A stretch of DNA of 64,000 nt, taken from assembly GCA_026874595.1 (NCBI GenBank), contig CM049318.1, positions 42,326,456 to 42,390,455 of the forward strand, given 5' to 3'. This DNA is from Sipunculus nudus. Lineage: Eukaryota > Annelida > Sipuncula > Golfingiida > Sipunculidae. Numbering within the stretch: the first letter of the stretch is position 1; every line of letters begins with the position of its first letter. The position numbers and the translations under genes were made by a program. The notes under the pieces were generated by a model. That model saw nothing but the letters and a program-made list of their open reading frames with translations, ran no database searches and was not told where the DNA came from. Below, in pieces: positions 26,071 through 38,358 of the stretch.

Positions 26071-26075
<5 letters not shown>
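25880..26075. repeat. CTACTGGTAGA motif cluster
   Basis: TCTACTGGTAGA is at 25882-25893 and 25910-25921, and TCTACAGGTAGA is at 25946-25957. Further variants (TTTACTGGTAGA, CTACAGGGAGA, TTCTGGTAGA, TCTACCAGG) follow up to the (AT)n tract. The motif is nearly self-complementary. It matches the cluster at 16940-17095. Confidence 0.65.
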
Positions 26076-26140
<65 letters not shown>

Positions 26141-26277
26141 ACTGTGGCCGAATTTTTATTCGCAAAGACTTCAGGTTCGCACTTTCCACGAAAGAGATAT
26201 TATCGCGAAAATAATGCCTCCGCGAATAAGAGACCTAATATACACAGTTAATGTGTTATTTGATTTTCTATAGAGCC

Positions 26278-26354
<77 letters not shown>
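26072..26354. repeat. Two (AT)n tracts around a ~143-bp insert-like segment
   Basis: (AT)n runs at 26072-26138 and 26282-26354 enclose a non-repetitive piece with inversely related ends, TTTTTATTCGC near the left and CGCGAATAAG near the right. A TA-targeting small transposon landing in a microsatellite would give this picture, but the family is not recognised. A 77-codon ORF starting at 26040 crosses the left tract and is not credible. Confidence 0.7.
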
Positions 26355-26359
<5 letters not shown>

Positions 26360-27599
26360 TTAATTACGTATCATCCTTAAAAATAAATCACTGAAACAGT
26401 AAGCTACGTTGCTACACCTGATTTGATTCCAGAGATAGATATGGAAAACAAGTACATGTAGGCCGACGATAGTACTCTCTGTATAACAATAATACTTTCA
26501 AGAGACGGGATAGCTATCTGTTCAGAGAGATACTATATTAGTGACTACTCCCTTTTTGGAGATGAGCGCCCGCGTGAGTTGCCACCGCCCACACCCCCGG
26601 GCCCAGTTCAATTTCACAGCTGTCTGCTGGATAAGTTTGAGGACACAGCAAGAGACGGCTGTAGATTTATTGTTTGTTATGTCACGCAGTCAGTGGAGCG
26701 GTTGAGTGCGTTATATAAGATTCCTGTGTGGATTAATGACGTGAGGGCGCAGGAATCACCGAGTGCCGCGGTCCCCGTTTCCTAGCAAAGATCTGGACAA
26801 AATCGACAGTAGACGAATTTGTGGACCTTTAAGGGATTACAGATCGACGTACCATCCATGGAAGATTATGTCACGTGACCCCAGCCGCTGTTAATTCACA
26901 CTCCGTGCTTGGGGTTATATCGCTTTGCCTACTCTCGGGAGTTTTAATCTGTACTATTTAAATGTTTCCTGACTGGTGGTCATACCCCGACAAACCGGCG
27001 CTATCATTTACCATTCCCCATGGATCGTCTGCCTTTATTCCCGGCATCGTTTGACCTTTTATGTGACCTTTAGCGTTGTCTGTCACTATTTGTCGTGACA
27101 TTTTGACCTGTCGCACCCAGTCATTACAGAGCGTGACCGTGGGGCCCCGCTCCGTCGTTAGAATTGATCTGAACCGTTTGTTGTTCCGCGGCCATTATAT
27201 TTGAAAATGTGGTATGATTACTTTCTGTGTATGGATATAGATTACCGGCATTCAGTTATTACAATAAATCCAGATAATCGGGAATAAAATAACAGAAATG
27301 GCAGAAAGACGGAGAACACAATGGATGTGTTCACACAAAATACACAAAAATCAATGGAGAGAGAGAGAGAGTGAGAGAGCGATAGAGCGAGCAAATAAAT
27401 GGAAACCGTGATGGATTCATTAATGTTCATCTGTCATTTATAAATATAGGAACAAAAACCTCAAAGTTTAAATACAAAGAACAATTGTTATAAAGGACTA
27501 ATCAGCGAGTTGTGAGTTAGTTAACATCAATATTCGGAGGCACAGTATACTTGAAAAAAGAAAAGAATGCCCTGTTTTATATCAAAATCATTAAATAAA
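26355..27599. promoter_or_regulatory. GC-balanced unique DNA with promoter-like motifs (candidate)
   Basis: From about 26540 to 27200 the sequence is non-repetitive and visibly richer in G+C and CpG than its surroundings. It carries TATATAAG (26712-26719), TGACGTGA (about 26738-26745), GGATTAAT and TCACGTGACC (about 26871-26880). These motifs fit a promoter or enhancer. No coding exon or splice signal could be tied to them, and the 68-codon ORF at 26579-26785 has no domain. A purine-rich GAGAGAG stretch at 27356-27380 follows. Confidence 0.25.
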
Positions 27600-28530
27600 T
27601 CAGGTCGTCAGTTTTAAGGGGCGACCCATTTTTAAAAAGATCTCCTTGCAAACCTGAAATTAGGTCACTGCGACCTATATTCTCAAAGTTAAGGGGTGTC
27701 CACCCCCCAGAAATAATTCTTTTTGCCAAAATTTTATCCTAAACCTTCCATCTTTCACATACAGCTCACCTACCATCAGGGGAAGAACCATAATTATTTT
27801 GAGGTCACAAGGTCAGAGGTCAAGGTCACAGAACCAACTTCTTTGAAAAGCCTGTGGATGCATTTTAAGCCAAACCTTTCATCCCAATTCTTTGATCTTT
27901 CACATATAGCTCACCTACTAAGTGGGAGAAGAATCCTATAGATGTTGAGGTCACAAAGTCAAAGGTCAGGGTCACAGGATCCACTTCTTTGAAAAGGTTG
28001 TGAACACATTTCAAGCTAGACCTTTCATTCCAAACCTTTCAGCACTGATATCGCTTCTCTGCCAACAGGGGAAAAGACCTGTTGATTTTGAGGTCAAAGG
28101 TCAAGTTCACAGCACCCTCTTCTTGCTTGGAGTCATTTTCAGGCAAACTTTTCAATCTATACTTTCCATCTGTCATATATGGCTTACCTACCAATAGGGG
28201 AAGAAGCCTAATGATGTTGAGTTCAAAAGGTCAAAGGTCAAGATCACAATATTGTTCTAAATGCTTGTGAATATATTTCAAGTGAAACTGTTCAACCCAA
28301 ACCTTCAGTCTTTCACATATGCCACATCTATGCATCACTGAATGTGATTCAAACTTCATATTTATGGGTCTTTTTTGCATAAAGAAATAACTAATCGATT
28401 TTGAGGTCAGCTGGTCTGGAGGTTAAAGGTTGCAGGTCTAAGTTATTTACTCATTGGTTGCCAAGTAATTACACCCGGCCAGATGTAAGTGGTTGCAAAA
28501 GGCCAAGGTCATAGGTCAGGGATGTTCACA
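27600..28530. mobile_element. Fragment of an AGGTCA-rich dispersed element
   Basis: Degenerate ~140-150-bp internal repeats run in the order AAACCTTCCATC, TTTCACATATAGCTCACCTA, GGGGAAGA, TTTTGAGGTCAC, AAGGTCAAAGGTCAAGGTCA, CACTTCTTTGAAAA, GCATTTCAAGCC. The start (ATCTCCTTGCAAACCTGAAA, then TAGGTCACTGCGACCTATAT) matches 29410-29460 and 45760-45810. The GTCCGTCGTCC 5' part is missing, so this copy is truncated. Non-autonomous elements with internal tandem repeats are widespread in bivalves. Assignment to pearl/Helentron-associated elements is inference. Confidence 0.7.
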
Positions 28531-29254
28531 ATGACTTATTTTGCAGACCATCTCTGTTTTTCTTGTACATATAACCATTGGTTATGGTACATCTCACTGT
28601 GTGGCTGTAATTGTGAGTGATGCTGATGACATATGACTCTCTTTTGTATCAGCCTGTTAAGTGATAAGGCTGAGTGATAAATACCTCTTTACTGCATAAC
28701 AAAAACACTGTTGCCGGAATGCTTCAGCCAGGCATTAAGACTGTGAGAGTATAGTATTAAGGTTTAGCTACTGATTTATAAGATGATGGGAACATTTTGC
28801 AGTTTATTTTAGGGAATCATAGCAATAAACTTAGTTTCCTAGATATCTGAATATTTTTATATAAATCACCAGATATAAAAGCAAATGTTTGTTCTCATAA
28901 TATGGGATATGTACCTGGATTTAGGATGGCTTTTTTTATTACAAGACCTTTAGTCATACTTTCTGCATTTCTTTCCTTTCAGGTTTTGCAGTTTACCTAC
29001 CCTGCTGAGTGATAATAAAAAATATTGGACTTACACTTTTTACATTTGCATATCTATAAATCTAATGTGAGGGCCTGAATATGCCTTTTGAATTGTTTTG
29101 GACATTCATTACTGTAACAACCTTTGGAGAATTTTCTACAAGTTTGGTCTCTTATTGGAGGATGTGTGATATCAAATGTCAGACTTGTCAGAAATCCATT
29201 ATGTTTGCCAGTTAGCCACCTTCGAAATCCTTTTGTCAGTGCAGTTTCAGTGAT
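28531..29254. other. Unique spacer, no gene recognised
   Basis: AT-rich sequence between two copies of the dispersed element. No feature could be supported. Confidence 0.4.
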
Positions 29255-29760
29255 TTTTAGCTCAGCTGACTTTTAGTCATGCTGTGCTATAGCGATGGGT
29301 CTTTGTCCGTCGTCCTTCCGTCTGTCCATCCGGCCAGCCGTCCGGCCGTTAGCAGGGCACAAATTGTAACTGTAAGGTCTAGATACATGAACCCTATGCA
29401 GTCTTAGAGGTTCTAAAAAGATCTCCTTGCTGATCTGTTATTAGGTCACTGGGACCTATATTCTCTGAGTTACGGGGTGTGTTTGCACCACCAAGAATTA
29501 ATTCTTATAGCCAAAATAATCATCCCAAATCTTACATGTCAATAGAGGAACAAAACTTTTGATATTTAGGTCTTAGGGCCAAAGGTCAATGTCACAGGAC
29601 CAGCTTCTTGAAAAAAGTTGTGGATGCATTTCAAGTCAGACTTTTCATCCCAAACCTTCCATCTTCCAAGTATGGTCAGATACCATATGGTATACCATCA
29701 GGCTTTAAATACAGGTCATGCTTGTCAGCTGAGCGTCATGACCCATGGGTCACTTGTTTT
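29255..29760 (+). mobile_element. Short complete-looking copy of the dispersed element
   Basis: Starts TTTTTAGCTCAGCTGAC, continues into CTTTGTCCGTCGTCC and GTTAGCAGGGCACAAAT, holds about one internal AGGTC-type repeat, and ends CAGCTGAGCG then CATGACCCATGGGTCACTTG. The 5' GCTCAGCTGAC is the inverse of the 3' GTCAGCTGAGC, a terminal inverted motif shared with the copy at 58114-59342. Non-coding. The 69-codon ORF near the 3' end is incidental. Confidence 0.75.
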
Positions 29761-31752
29761 CTTGACAGACCGAGTTAATTTTGCGTTGTGGAAATGCCTG
29801 AGGGATTATTCAGATACTGGCTATTGACAAAGAATGTCATATAGCCCCGGGACGTTGCGGTTCGCTTTATTGTTTCCCTGGGGACAATAGATGGGTCAGT
29901 TCGCCGTGTATATTTCGGATTGAACAATCCAATGTATACAAATAACTCAATTGTTTTTTAAATATTTAGTCAAACACCTATTTTCCGAAAATCAAATATG
30001 CAGTTAGGTATTCAAGGATTATCTTACAATTGGAAAATATATTTTTCCAATTAAAATTAACCTGAAGCATTAGTCTTGTCCTCGAGAGTTTCTGATAATC
30101 GATGTTTTTGATAACTAAAAGTGTATTGAGGGTAATTTCGTCGGGAGTGATATGCAAGAATGTTAAGGGAACATGTTCTCTCCCGAGTTGTAATAAAATA
30201 GGTGCCTAGTGAAATGATATGCAATATTAAATATAAATAAGAAATCTGTCTCGGTTTACTGCAAATGACTTTCCATTTGTGCTGGTTTTTGAGTTTGCAA
30301 TAAAAGCGATTCAACAAAACACGAGAAAGATGAAACTAGGTGAAAAATGCCTGTTTATTTGTAAGTAGGACCGATCATGTTATATTTCTGTTGACGCCGA
30401 CGTCTACAACAATCCTCTTCCACAATAATGATGCTTTTAGAAATCTCTAAATATCTTTACATGCCAGATCTTTTTTTAGCTTTTTTTAGGTAAAATCATG
30501 TTTACCTATGTAAATGCAACATGTTGAGAGTGAATTGTCAACAAACCCAACCCGGTGGGTGATATAAGGAGAATTATGGATGGATTTATTTGAATTACGC
30601 CATGTTTGCTTTTTTGTGCAAAATGTTCAAAGTTATATTTTATGAAGAAGTTCAAATACTTATCAGTTTGATGCCTTTATATTAATGTTTTATATGTAAT
30701 AACGTCCGTGGGTATATGCAGTCCTATGACAGAACTATCTTTTTTCAGAATTTTGTATTTTGATAAACTAAACAATATACTGTGTCCACATAGTAGAGAA
30801 GCAGCTAAACGTTTTCGTATTTCGTCAACCATATTTCACGATAAAAACTTAAAATGACAATCTAAATTTTTTAAAAGCATCTACTGACACCGCGAACATT
30901 CCGGGGTACAATTTGCCATTCCTTGTATTTGGCCCTTAACGTGAATTATGTTTGCTTTATTAAGAGTTAGATATGTCATATTGATCAGATGATTTCTCCA
31001 GGGTTTGACGGATAAAATTAATTTTTTATATCTGAACTGTAGGCTTGCGTGCTTGCCCCTCATTCATTTGCTTACTCTACGCATTGCACAATCAAGGATA
31101 GCGTATTTTATGATGCTAACGAACAGCTGTGAATCTATTGAAATAAAAAACAAAAATTTGGGTGCAAAATATATTTTTAATGTAGATCCTGTTACAATGA
31201 CGTACACGTGACTTACCAGCATTCACGTAGGCTCAGCAGACGATGGCGGTATCATGCAGAATATATTAAAACACTCTATTGATCATGCGATATTTACCCA
31301 GCGTCGTTAATACGTACAGCACAGGTGCCGGGCTTTAAGCGTCCCATAAAAAAAACACATAAAACCATTATGTTTGAACAACAAGGTTATTGCAGTCAAT
31401 ATTGATGCAAGTCACATATTTTCATAGACGAAAGGTTTCCTGTTTCAGGGCACGCGCCCAGTAGACGCCATTGTAAGAGGCTTTCATTTTCTATATTGTT
31501 ATAATCTCCGCAAATGGCACTTTCAATGAGGGGTGTAACGTAAAGCTGCCTTGGATCGTCATGAGACATGCCACTTGTTGAGTCAACTTTGATCAAATTT
31601 TCGGCGAAGCAAAGGTCCCAATACGTGACTAATACGTAATTGTAAGTACCGGCTTTAAAGGAAATAATAGTTTTTAAGAGGAAACCCAGCTGACGTTTCC
31701 CAAAACTAATCCCCTGAAAGATAAACATAATCTCTTGTGTGTTAAGGGTAAA
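29761..31752. other. AT-rich spacer, no gene recognised
   Basis: ORFs of 60-110 codons (30057-30317, 30881-31063, 31005-31211, 31396-31728) have no recognisable domains. The 110-codon minus-strand ORF at 31396-31728 is the least AT-rich, but it does not look like a known protein and no flanking splice signals stood out. Confidence 0.45.
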
Positions 31753-34700
31753 GTGGTTTATAGCTGCTTCATAAGTAAACCTAGTTCATGTTAAAAAGTG
31801 GTTTATAGCTGAGTCATTAGGAAACCCTGTTCCTGTTAAACCTGGTTAATAGCTGGGTCATTAGGAAACTCTGTTCATGTTAAACGTGGTTTATAGCTGA
31901 GTCATTAGGAAACCCTGTTCATGTTAAAATTGGTTTATAGCTGAGTCATTAGGAAACCCTGTTCCTGTTAAACCTGGTTAATAGCTGGGTCATTAGGAAA
32001 CCCTGTTCATGTTAAACGTGGTTTATAGCTGAGTCATTAGGAAACCCTGTTCATGTTAAAAGTGGTTTATACCTGAGTCATTAGGAAACCCTGTTCCTGT
32101 TAAAAGTGGTTTATGGCTGAGTCATTAGGAAACCCTGTTCCTGTTAAACCTGGTTAATAGCTGGGTCATTGGGACACTCTGTTCATGTTAAACTAGGTTT
32201 ATAGCTGCTTCATTAGGAATCCCTGTTCATGTTAAACGTGGTTTATAGCTGCTTCATTAGGAAACCTTGTTCATGTTAAACGTTGTTTATAGCTGCTTCA
32301 GTAGGAAACCCTGTTCATGTTATAAGTTGTTTATAGCTGAGTCATTAGGAAACCCTGTTCCTGTTAAACCTGGTTAATAGCTGGGTCATTAGGAAACTCT
32401 GTTCATGTTAAACGTGGTTAAAAGCTGCTTTATTAGGAAACTGTTCATGTTAAACGTGGTTTATAGCTGCTTCAGTAGGAAACCCTGTTCATGTTCAACC
32501 TGGTTTACAGCTGCTTCATTATGAAAGCCTGTTCGTGTTAAAGTGGTTTATAGCTGAGTCATTAGGAAACCCTGTTCCTGTTAAACGTGGTTTATAGCTG
32601 CTTCATTATGAAACCCTGTTCATGTTAATCGTGGTTTATAGCTCCTTTATTAGGAAACTCTGTTCATGTTCAACCTGGTTTACAGCTGCTTCATTAGGAA
32701 ACCCTGTTCATGTAAAATGTGGTTTATAGCTGCTTCAGTAGGAAACCCTGTTCATGTTAAAAGTGGTTTATAGCTGAGTCATTAGGAAACCCTGTTCCTG
32801 TTAAACCTGGTTAATAGCTGGGTCATTAGGAAACCCTGTTCATGTTAAATGTGGTTTTAGCTGCTTTATTGGGAGACTCTGTTCATGTTCAACCTGGTTT
32901 ACAGCTGCGTCATTAGGAATCCCTGATCATGTTAAAAGTGGTTTATAGCTGCTTCAGTAGGAAACTCTGTTCATGTAAAACGTGGTTTACAGCTGCTTTA
33001 TTAGGACACTCTGTTCATGTTCAACTTGGTTTACAGCTGCTTCATTAGGAATCCCTGATCATGTTAAACGTGGTTTACAGCTGCTTTATTAGGAAACTCA
33101 GTTCATGTTCAACTTGGTTTACAGCTGCTTCATTAGGAATGCCTGATCATGTTAAACGTGGATTAATAGCTGCTTCAGTAGGAAACCCTGTTCATGTTAA
33201 AAGTGGTTTATAGCTGGGTCATTAGGAAACCCTGCTCCTGTTAAACCTGGTTAATAGCTGGGTCATTAGGAAACCCTGTTCATGTTAAACGTGGTTTATA
33301 GCTGCTTCATTAGGAAACCCTGTTCATGTTAAACGTGGTTTATAGCTGCTTCATTAGGAAACCCTGTTCATGTTAAACGTGGTTTATAATGCTTCAGTAG
33401 GAAACCCTGTTCATGTTAAACGTGGTTTATAGCTGCTTTATTAGGAAACTCTGTTCATGTTTAACGTGGTTTATAGCTGCTTCAATAGGAAACCCTGTTC
33501 ATGTTCAACCTGGTTTACAGCTGCTTCATTAGGAAACTCTTTTCATGTTAAACGTGGTTTATAGCTGCTTCAGTAGGAAACCCTGTTCATGTTAAACGTG
33601 GTTTATAGCTGCTTCATTAGATAACCCTGTTCATGTTAAACGTGGTTTATAGCTGCTTCAGTAGGAAACCCTGTTCCTGTTAAACCTGGTTAATAGCTGG
33701 GTCATTAGGAAACCCTGTTCATGTTAAACGTGGTTTATAGCTGCTTCATTAGGAAACCCTGTTCATGTTCAACCTGGTTTACAGCTGCTTCATTATGAAA
33801 CCCTGTTCGTGTTAAAAGTGGTTTATAGCTGAGTCATTAGGAAACCCTGTTCCTGTTAAACCTGGTTAATAGCTGGGTCATTAGGAAACCCTGTTCATGT
33901 TAAACGTGGTTTATAGCTGCTTCATTATGAAACCCTGTTCATGTTAATCGTGGTTTATAACTCCTTTATTCGGAAACTCTGTTCATGTTCAACCTGGTTT
34001 ACAGCTGCTTCATTAGGAATCCCTGTTCATGTAAAACGTGGTTTATAGCTGCTTCAGTAGGAAACCCTGTTCATGTTAAAAGTGGTTTATAGCTGAGTCA
34101 TTAGGAAACCCTGTTCCTGTTAAACCTGGTTAATAGCTGGGTCATTAGGAAACCCTGTTCATGTTAAGTGTGGTTTATAGCTGCTTTATTGGGAGACTCT
34201 GTTCATGTTCAACCTGGTTTACAGCTGCGTCATTAGGAATCCCTGATCATGTTAAACGTGGTTTATAGCTGCTTCATGATAAAACCCTGTTCATGTTAAA
34301 AGTGGTTTATAGCTGCTTCAGTAGGAAACTCTGTTCATGTTCAACCTGGTTTACAGCTGCTTCATTAGGAAACTCTTTTCATGTTAAACGTGGTTTATAG
34401 CTGCTTCAGTAGGAAACCCTGTTCATGTTAAACGTGGTTTATAGCTGCTTCATTAAATAACCCTGTTCATGTTAAACGTGGTTTATAGCTGCTTCAGTAG
34501 GAAACCCTGTTCATGTTTAAAGTGGTTTATAGCTGAGTCATTAGGAAACACTGTTCATGTTCAACCTGGTTTACAGCTGCTTCATTAGGAAACTCTTTTC
34601 ATGTTAAACGTGGTTTATAGCTGCTTCAGTAGGAAACCCTGTTCATGTTCAACGTGGTTTATAGCTGCTTCATTATGAAACCCTGTTCATGTTAAACCTC

Positions 34701-37700
34701 CTTAAAAGCTGGGTCATTAGGAAACTCTGTTCATGTTAAACGTGGTTTATAGCTGCTCTATTAGGAAACTCTGTTCATGTTAAACGTGGTTTATAGCTGC
34801 TTCATGATAAAACCCTGTTCATGTTAAAAGTGGTTTATAGCTGCTTCAGTAGGAAACTCTGTTCATGTTAAACGTGGTTTACAGCTGCTTTATTAGGAAA
34901 CTCTGTTCATGTTCAACTTGGTTTACAGCTGCTTCATTAGGATTCCCTGATCATGTTAAACGTGGTTTACAGCTGCTTTATTAGGAAACTCTGTTCATGT
35001 TCAACTTGGTTTACAGCTACTTCATTAGGAATCCCTGATCATGTTAAACGTGGTTTACAGCTGCTTTATTAGGAAACTCTGTTCATGTTAAACGTGGTTT
35101 ATAGCTGCTTCATTAGGAAACCCTGTTCATGTTAAACGTTGTTTATAGCTGCTTCAGTAGGAAACTCTGTTCATGTTAAACGTGGTTTACAGCTGCTTTA
35201 TTAGGAAACTCTGTTCATGTTCAACTTGGTCTACAGCTGCTTCATTAGGAATCCCTGATCATGTTAAACGTGGTTTACAGCTGCTTTATTAGGAAACTCT
35301 GTTCATGTTAAACGTGGGTTATAGCTGCTTCATTAGGAAACCCTGTTCATGTTAAACGTTGTTTATAGCTGCTTCAGTAGGAAACTCTGTTCATGTTAAA
35401 CGTGGTTTACAGCTGCTTTATTAGGAAACTGTTTTCATGTTAAACGTGGTTTATAGCTGCTTCAGTAGGAAACCCTGTTCATGTTCGACCTGGTTTACAG
35501 CTGCTTCATTAGGAATCCCTGTTCATGTTAAACGTGGTTTTATAGCTGCTTCATTAGGAAACCCTGTTCATGTTAAACGTGGTTTATAGCTGCTTTATTA
35601 GAAAACTCTTTTCATGTTAAATGTGGTTTATAGCTGCTTCAGTAGGAAACACTGTTCATGTTCAACGTGGTTTATAGCTGCTTCATTAGGAAACCCTGTT
35701 CATGTTAAATGTGGTTTATAGCTGCTTCAGTAGGAAACCCTGTTCATGTTAAACGTGGTTTATAGCTGCTTTATTAGGAAATTCTGTTCATGTTAAACGT
35801 GGTTTATATCTGCTTCAGTAGAAAACCCTGTTCATGTTCAACCTGGTTTACAGCTGCTTCATTAGGAAACTTTTTTCATGTTAAACGTGGTTTATAGCTG
35901 CTTCAGTAGGAAACCCTGTTCATGTTCAACGTGGTTTATAGCTGCTTCATTATGAAACCCTGTTCATGTTAAACCTCCTTAAAAGCTGGGTCATTAGGAA
36001 ACTCTGTTCATGTTAAACGTGGTTTATAGCTGCTTTATTAGGAAACTCTGTTCATGTTCAACCTGGTTTACAGCTGCTTCATTAGGAATCCCTGTTCATG
36101 TTAAACGTGGTTTATAGCTGCTTCATTAGGAAACCCTGTTCATGTTAAAAGTGGTTTATAGCTGAGTCATTAGGAAACCCTGTTCCTGGTAAACCTGGTT
36201 AATTGCTGGGTCATTAGGAAACTCTGTTCATGTTAAACGTGGTTTATAGCTGCTTCATTAGGAAACTCTGTTCATGTTCAATCTGGTTTACAGCTACTTC
36301 ATTAGGAATCCCTGTTCATGTTAAACGTGGTTTATAGCTGCTTCATTAGGAAACCCTGTTCATGTAAAACGTGATTTATAGCTGCTTCAGTAGGAAACCC
36401 TGTTCATGTTAAAAGTGGTTTATAGCTGGGTCATTAGGAAACCCTGTTCCTGTTAAACCTGGTTAATAGCTGGGTCATTAGGAAACCCTGTTCATGTTAA
36501 ACGTGGTTTATAGCTGCTTCATTAGGAAACCCTGTTCATGTTAAACGTGGTTGATAGCTGCTTCATTAGGAAACCCTGTTCATGTTAAACGTGGTTTATA
36601 ATGCTTCAGTAGGAAACCCTGTTCATGTTAAACGTGGTTTATAGCTGCTTTATTAGGAAACTCTTTTCAATTTTAACGTGGTTTATAGCTGCTTCAATAG
36701 GAAACCCTGTTCATGTTCAACCTGGTTTACAGCTGCTTCATTAGGAAACTCTTTTCATGTTAAACGTGGTTTATAGCTGCTTCAGTAGTAAACCCTGTTC
36801 ATGTTAAACGTGGTTTATAGCTGCTTCATTAGGAAACCCTGTTCATGTTAAACGTGGTTTATTGCTGCTTCAGTAGGAAACCCTGTTCATGTTTAAAGTG
36901 GTTTATAGCTGAGTCATTAGGAAACACTGTTCATGTTCAACCTGGTTTACAGCTGCTTCATTAGGAATCCCTGTTCATGTTAAACCTGGTTTATAGCTAA
37001 GTCATTAAGAAACCCTGTTCCTGTTAAAAGTGGTTTATAGCTGATTCAGTAGGAAACTCTGTTCATGTTAAACGTGGTTTATAGCTGCTTTATTAGGAAA
37101 CTCTGTTCATGTTAAACGTGGTTTTTAGCTGAGTCATTAGGAAACCCTGTTCCTGTTAAACCTGATTAATAGCTGGGTCATTAGGAAACCCTGTTCATGT
37201 TAAATGCGGTTTATAGCTGCTTTATTAGGAAACTCTGTTCATGTTCAACCTGGTTTACAGCTGCTTCATTAGGAATCCCTGTTCATGTTAAACGTGGTTT
37301 ATAGCTGCTTCATGATGAAACCCTGTTCATGTTAAAAGTGGTTTATAGCTGAGTCATTAGGAAACCCTGTTCCTGTTAAACCTGGTTAATAGGTGGGTCA
37401 TTAGGAAACCCTGTTTATGTTAAACCTGGTAATAGCTGGGTCATTAGGAAGCTCTATTCATATTAAACGTGGTTTATAGCTGCTTTATTAGGAAACTCTG
37501 TTCATGTTCAACCTGGTTTAAAGCTGCTTCATTAGGAATCCCTGTTCATGTTAAACGTGGTTTATAGCTGCTTCATTAGGAAACCCTGTTCATGTTAAAC
37601 GTTGTTTATAGCTGCTTCAGTAGGAAACCCTGTTCATGTTCAGCGTGGTTTACAGCTGCTTCATTTGGAAACCCTGTTCATGTTAAACGTGGTTTATAGC

Positions 37701-37875
37701 TGCCTCATTAGGAATCCCTGTTAATGTTGAACGTGGTTTATAGCTGCTTCAGTAGGAAACCCTGTTCATGTTAAATGTGGTTTATTGCTGCTTCATTAGG
37801 AAACCCTTTTCAGGTTAAACGTGGATTATAGCTGCTTCATTAGGAAACCCTGTTCAGGTTAAACGTGGTTTATAC
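31753..37875. repeat. 44-bp minisatellite, about 139 units (6.1 kb)
   Basis: Each unit reads TTTATAGCTGCTTCATTAGG, then AAACCCTGTTCATGTTAAA, then CGTGG. Main variants are GAGTCATT or GGGTCATT with CTGTTCCTGTTAAACCTGG, and CTTTATT with AACTCTGTTCATGTTCAACC. They recur in ordered runs. A unit with a shared 2-bp deletion (TTTATAATGCTTCAG) is at 33381 and again at 36593, exactly 3212 bp or 73 units apart, with matching neighbours. GTTAATCGTGG recurs at 32624 and 33943 (about 30 units), and CCTCCTTAAAAGC at 34697 and 35974 (about 29 units). Block duplication within the array is therefore clear. No ORF crosses it. Confidence 0.95.
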
Positions 37876-38358
37876 GCATCAAAAAAGGTTTGCCCTTCAG
37901 ACAAATTCCAAATTTAGACGAAATATCGCATCTGAATGCAGAAATTTTCCTACAGGGTATTAGTAGAACCATATAAAACTTAAAAAATCCTATAAATCCT
38001 TTGTGGTTGTATTTATCAGAAAAAATAATATTTTAGATAATTTGTCGTGGTAAACTGCTGTTACAGGGCTCCTCCGTACTCATTCATCACAATTTTAATT
38101 CACCCAAATTACAATTTCACACGATGCTTAATTTTTTTAAAATTTTTAACGTAGATATTATCGTTTGTTCATCAGACTTATAGGTACGAGTACAGCACGT
38201 CACGCGTATTAAAGTAACAATTTATATGTTTACGCGCATATAGCCTATTCATATTATACATTATTAAATAATACTTAATGAAAAAGCAACAAATATCAAG
38301 CTGCATATTTTTACTACCCAATCACATAACACAATCAGTTGTGACAATACATACAAAT
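37876..38358. other. AT-rich spacer, no gene recognised
   Basis: Short unique stretch between the 44-bp array and the solo LTR. No feature was seen, and in particular no primer-binding site or gag/pol coding next to the LTR. Confidence 0.45.
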
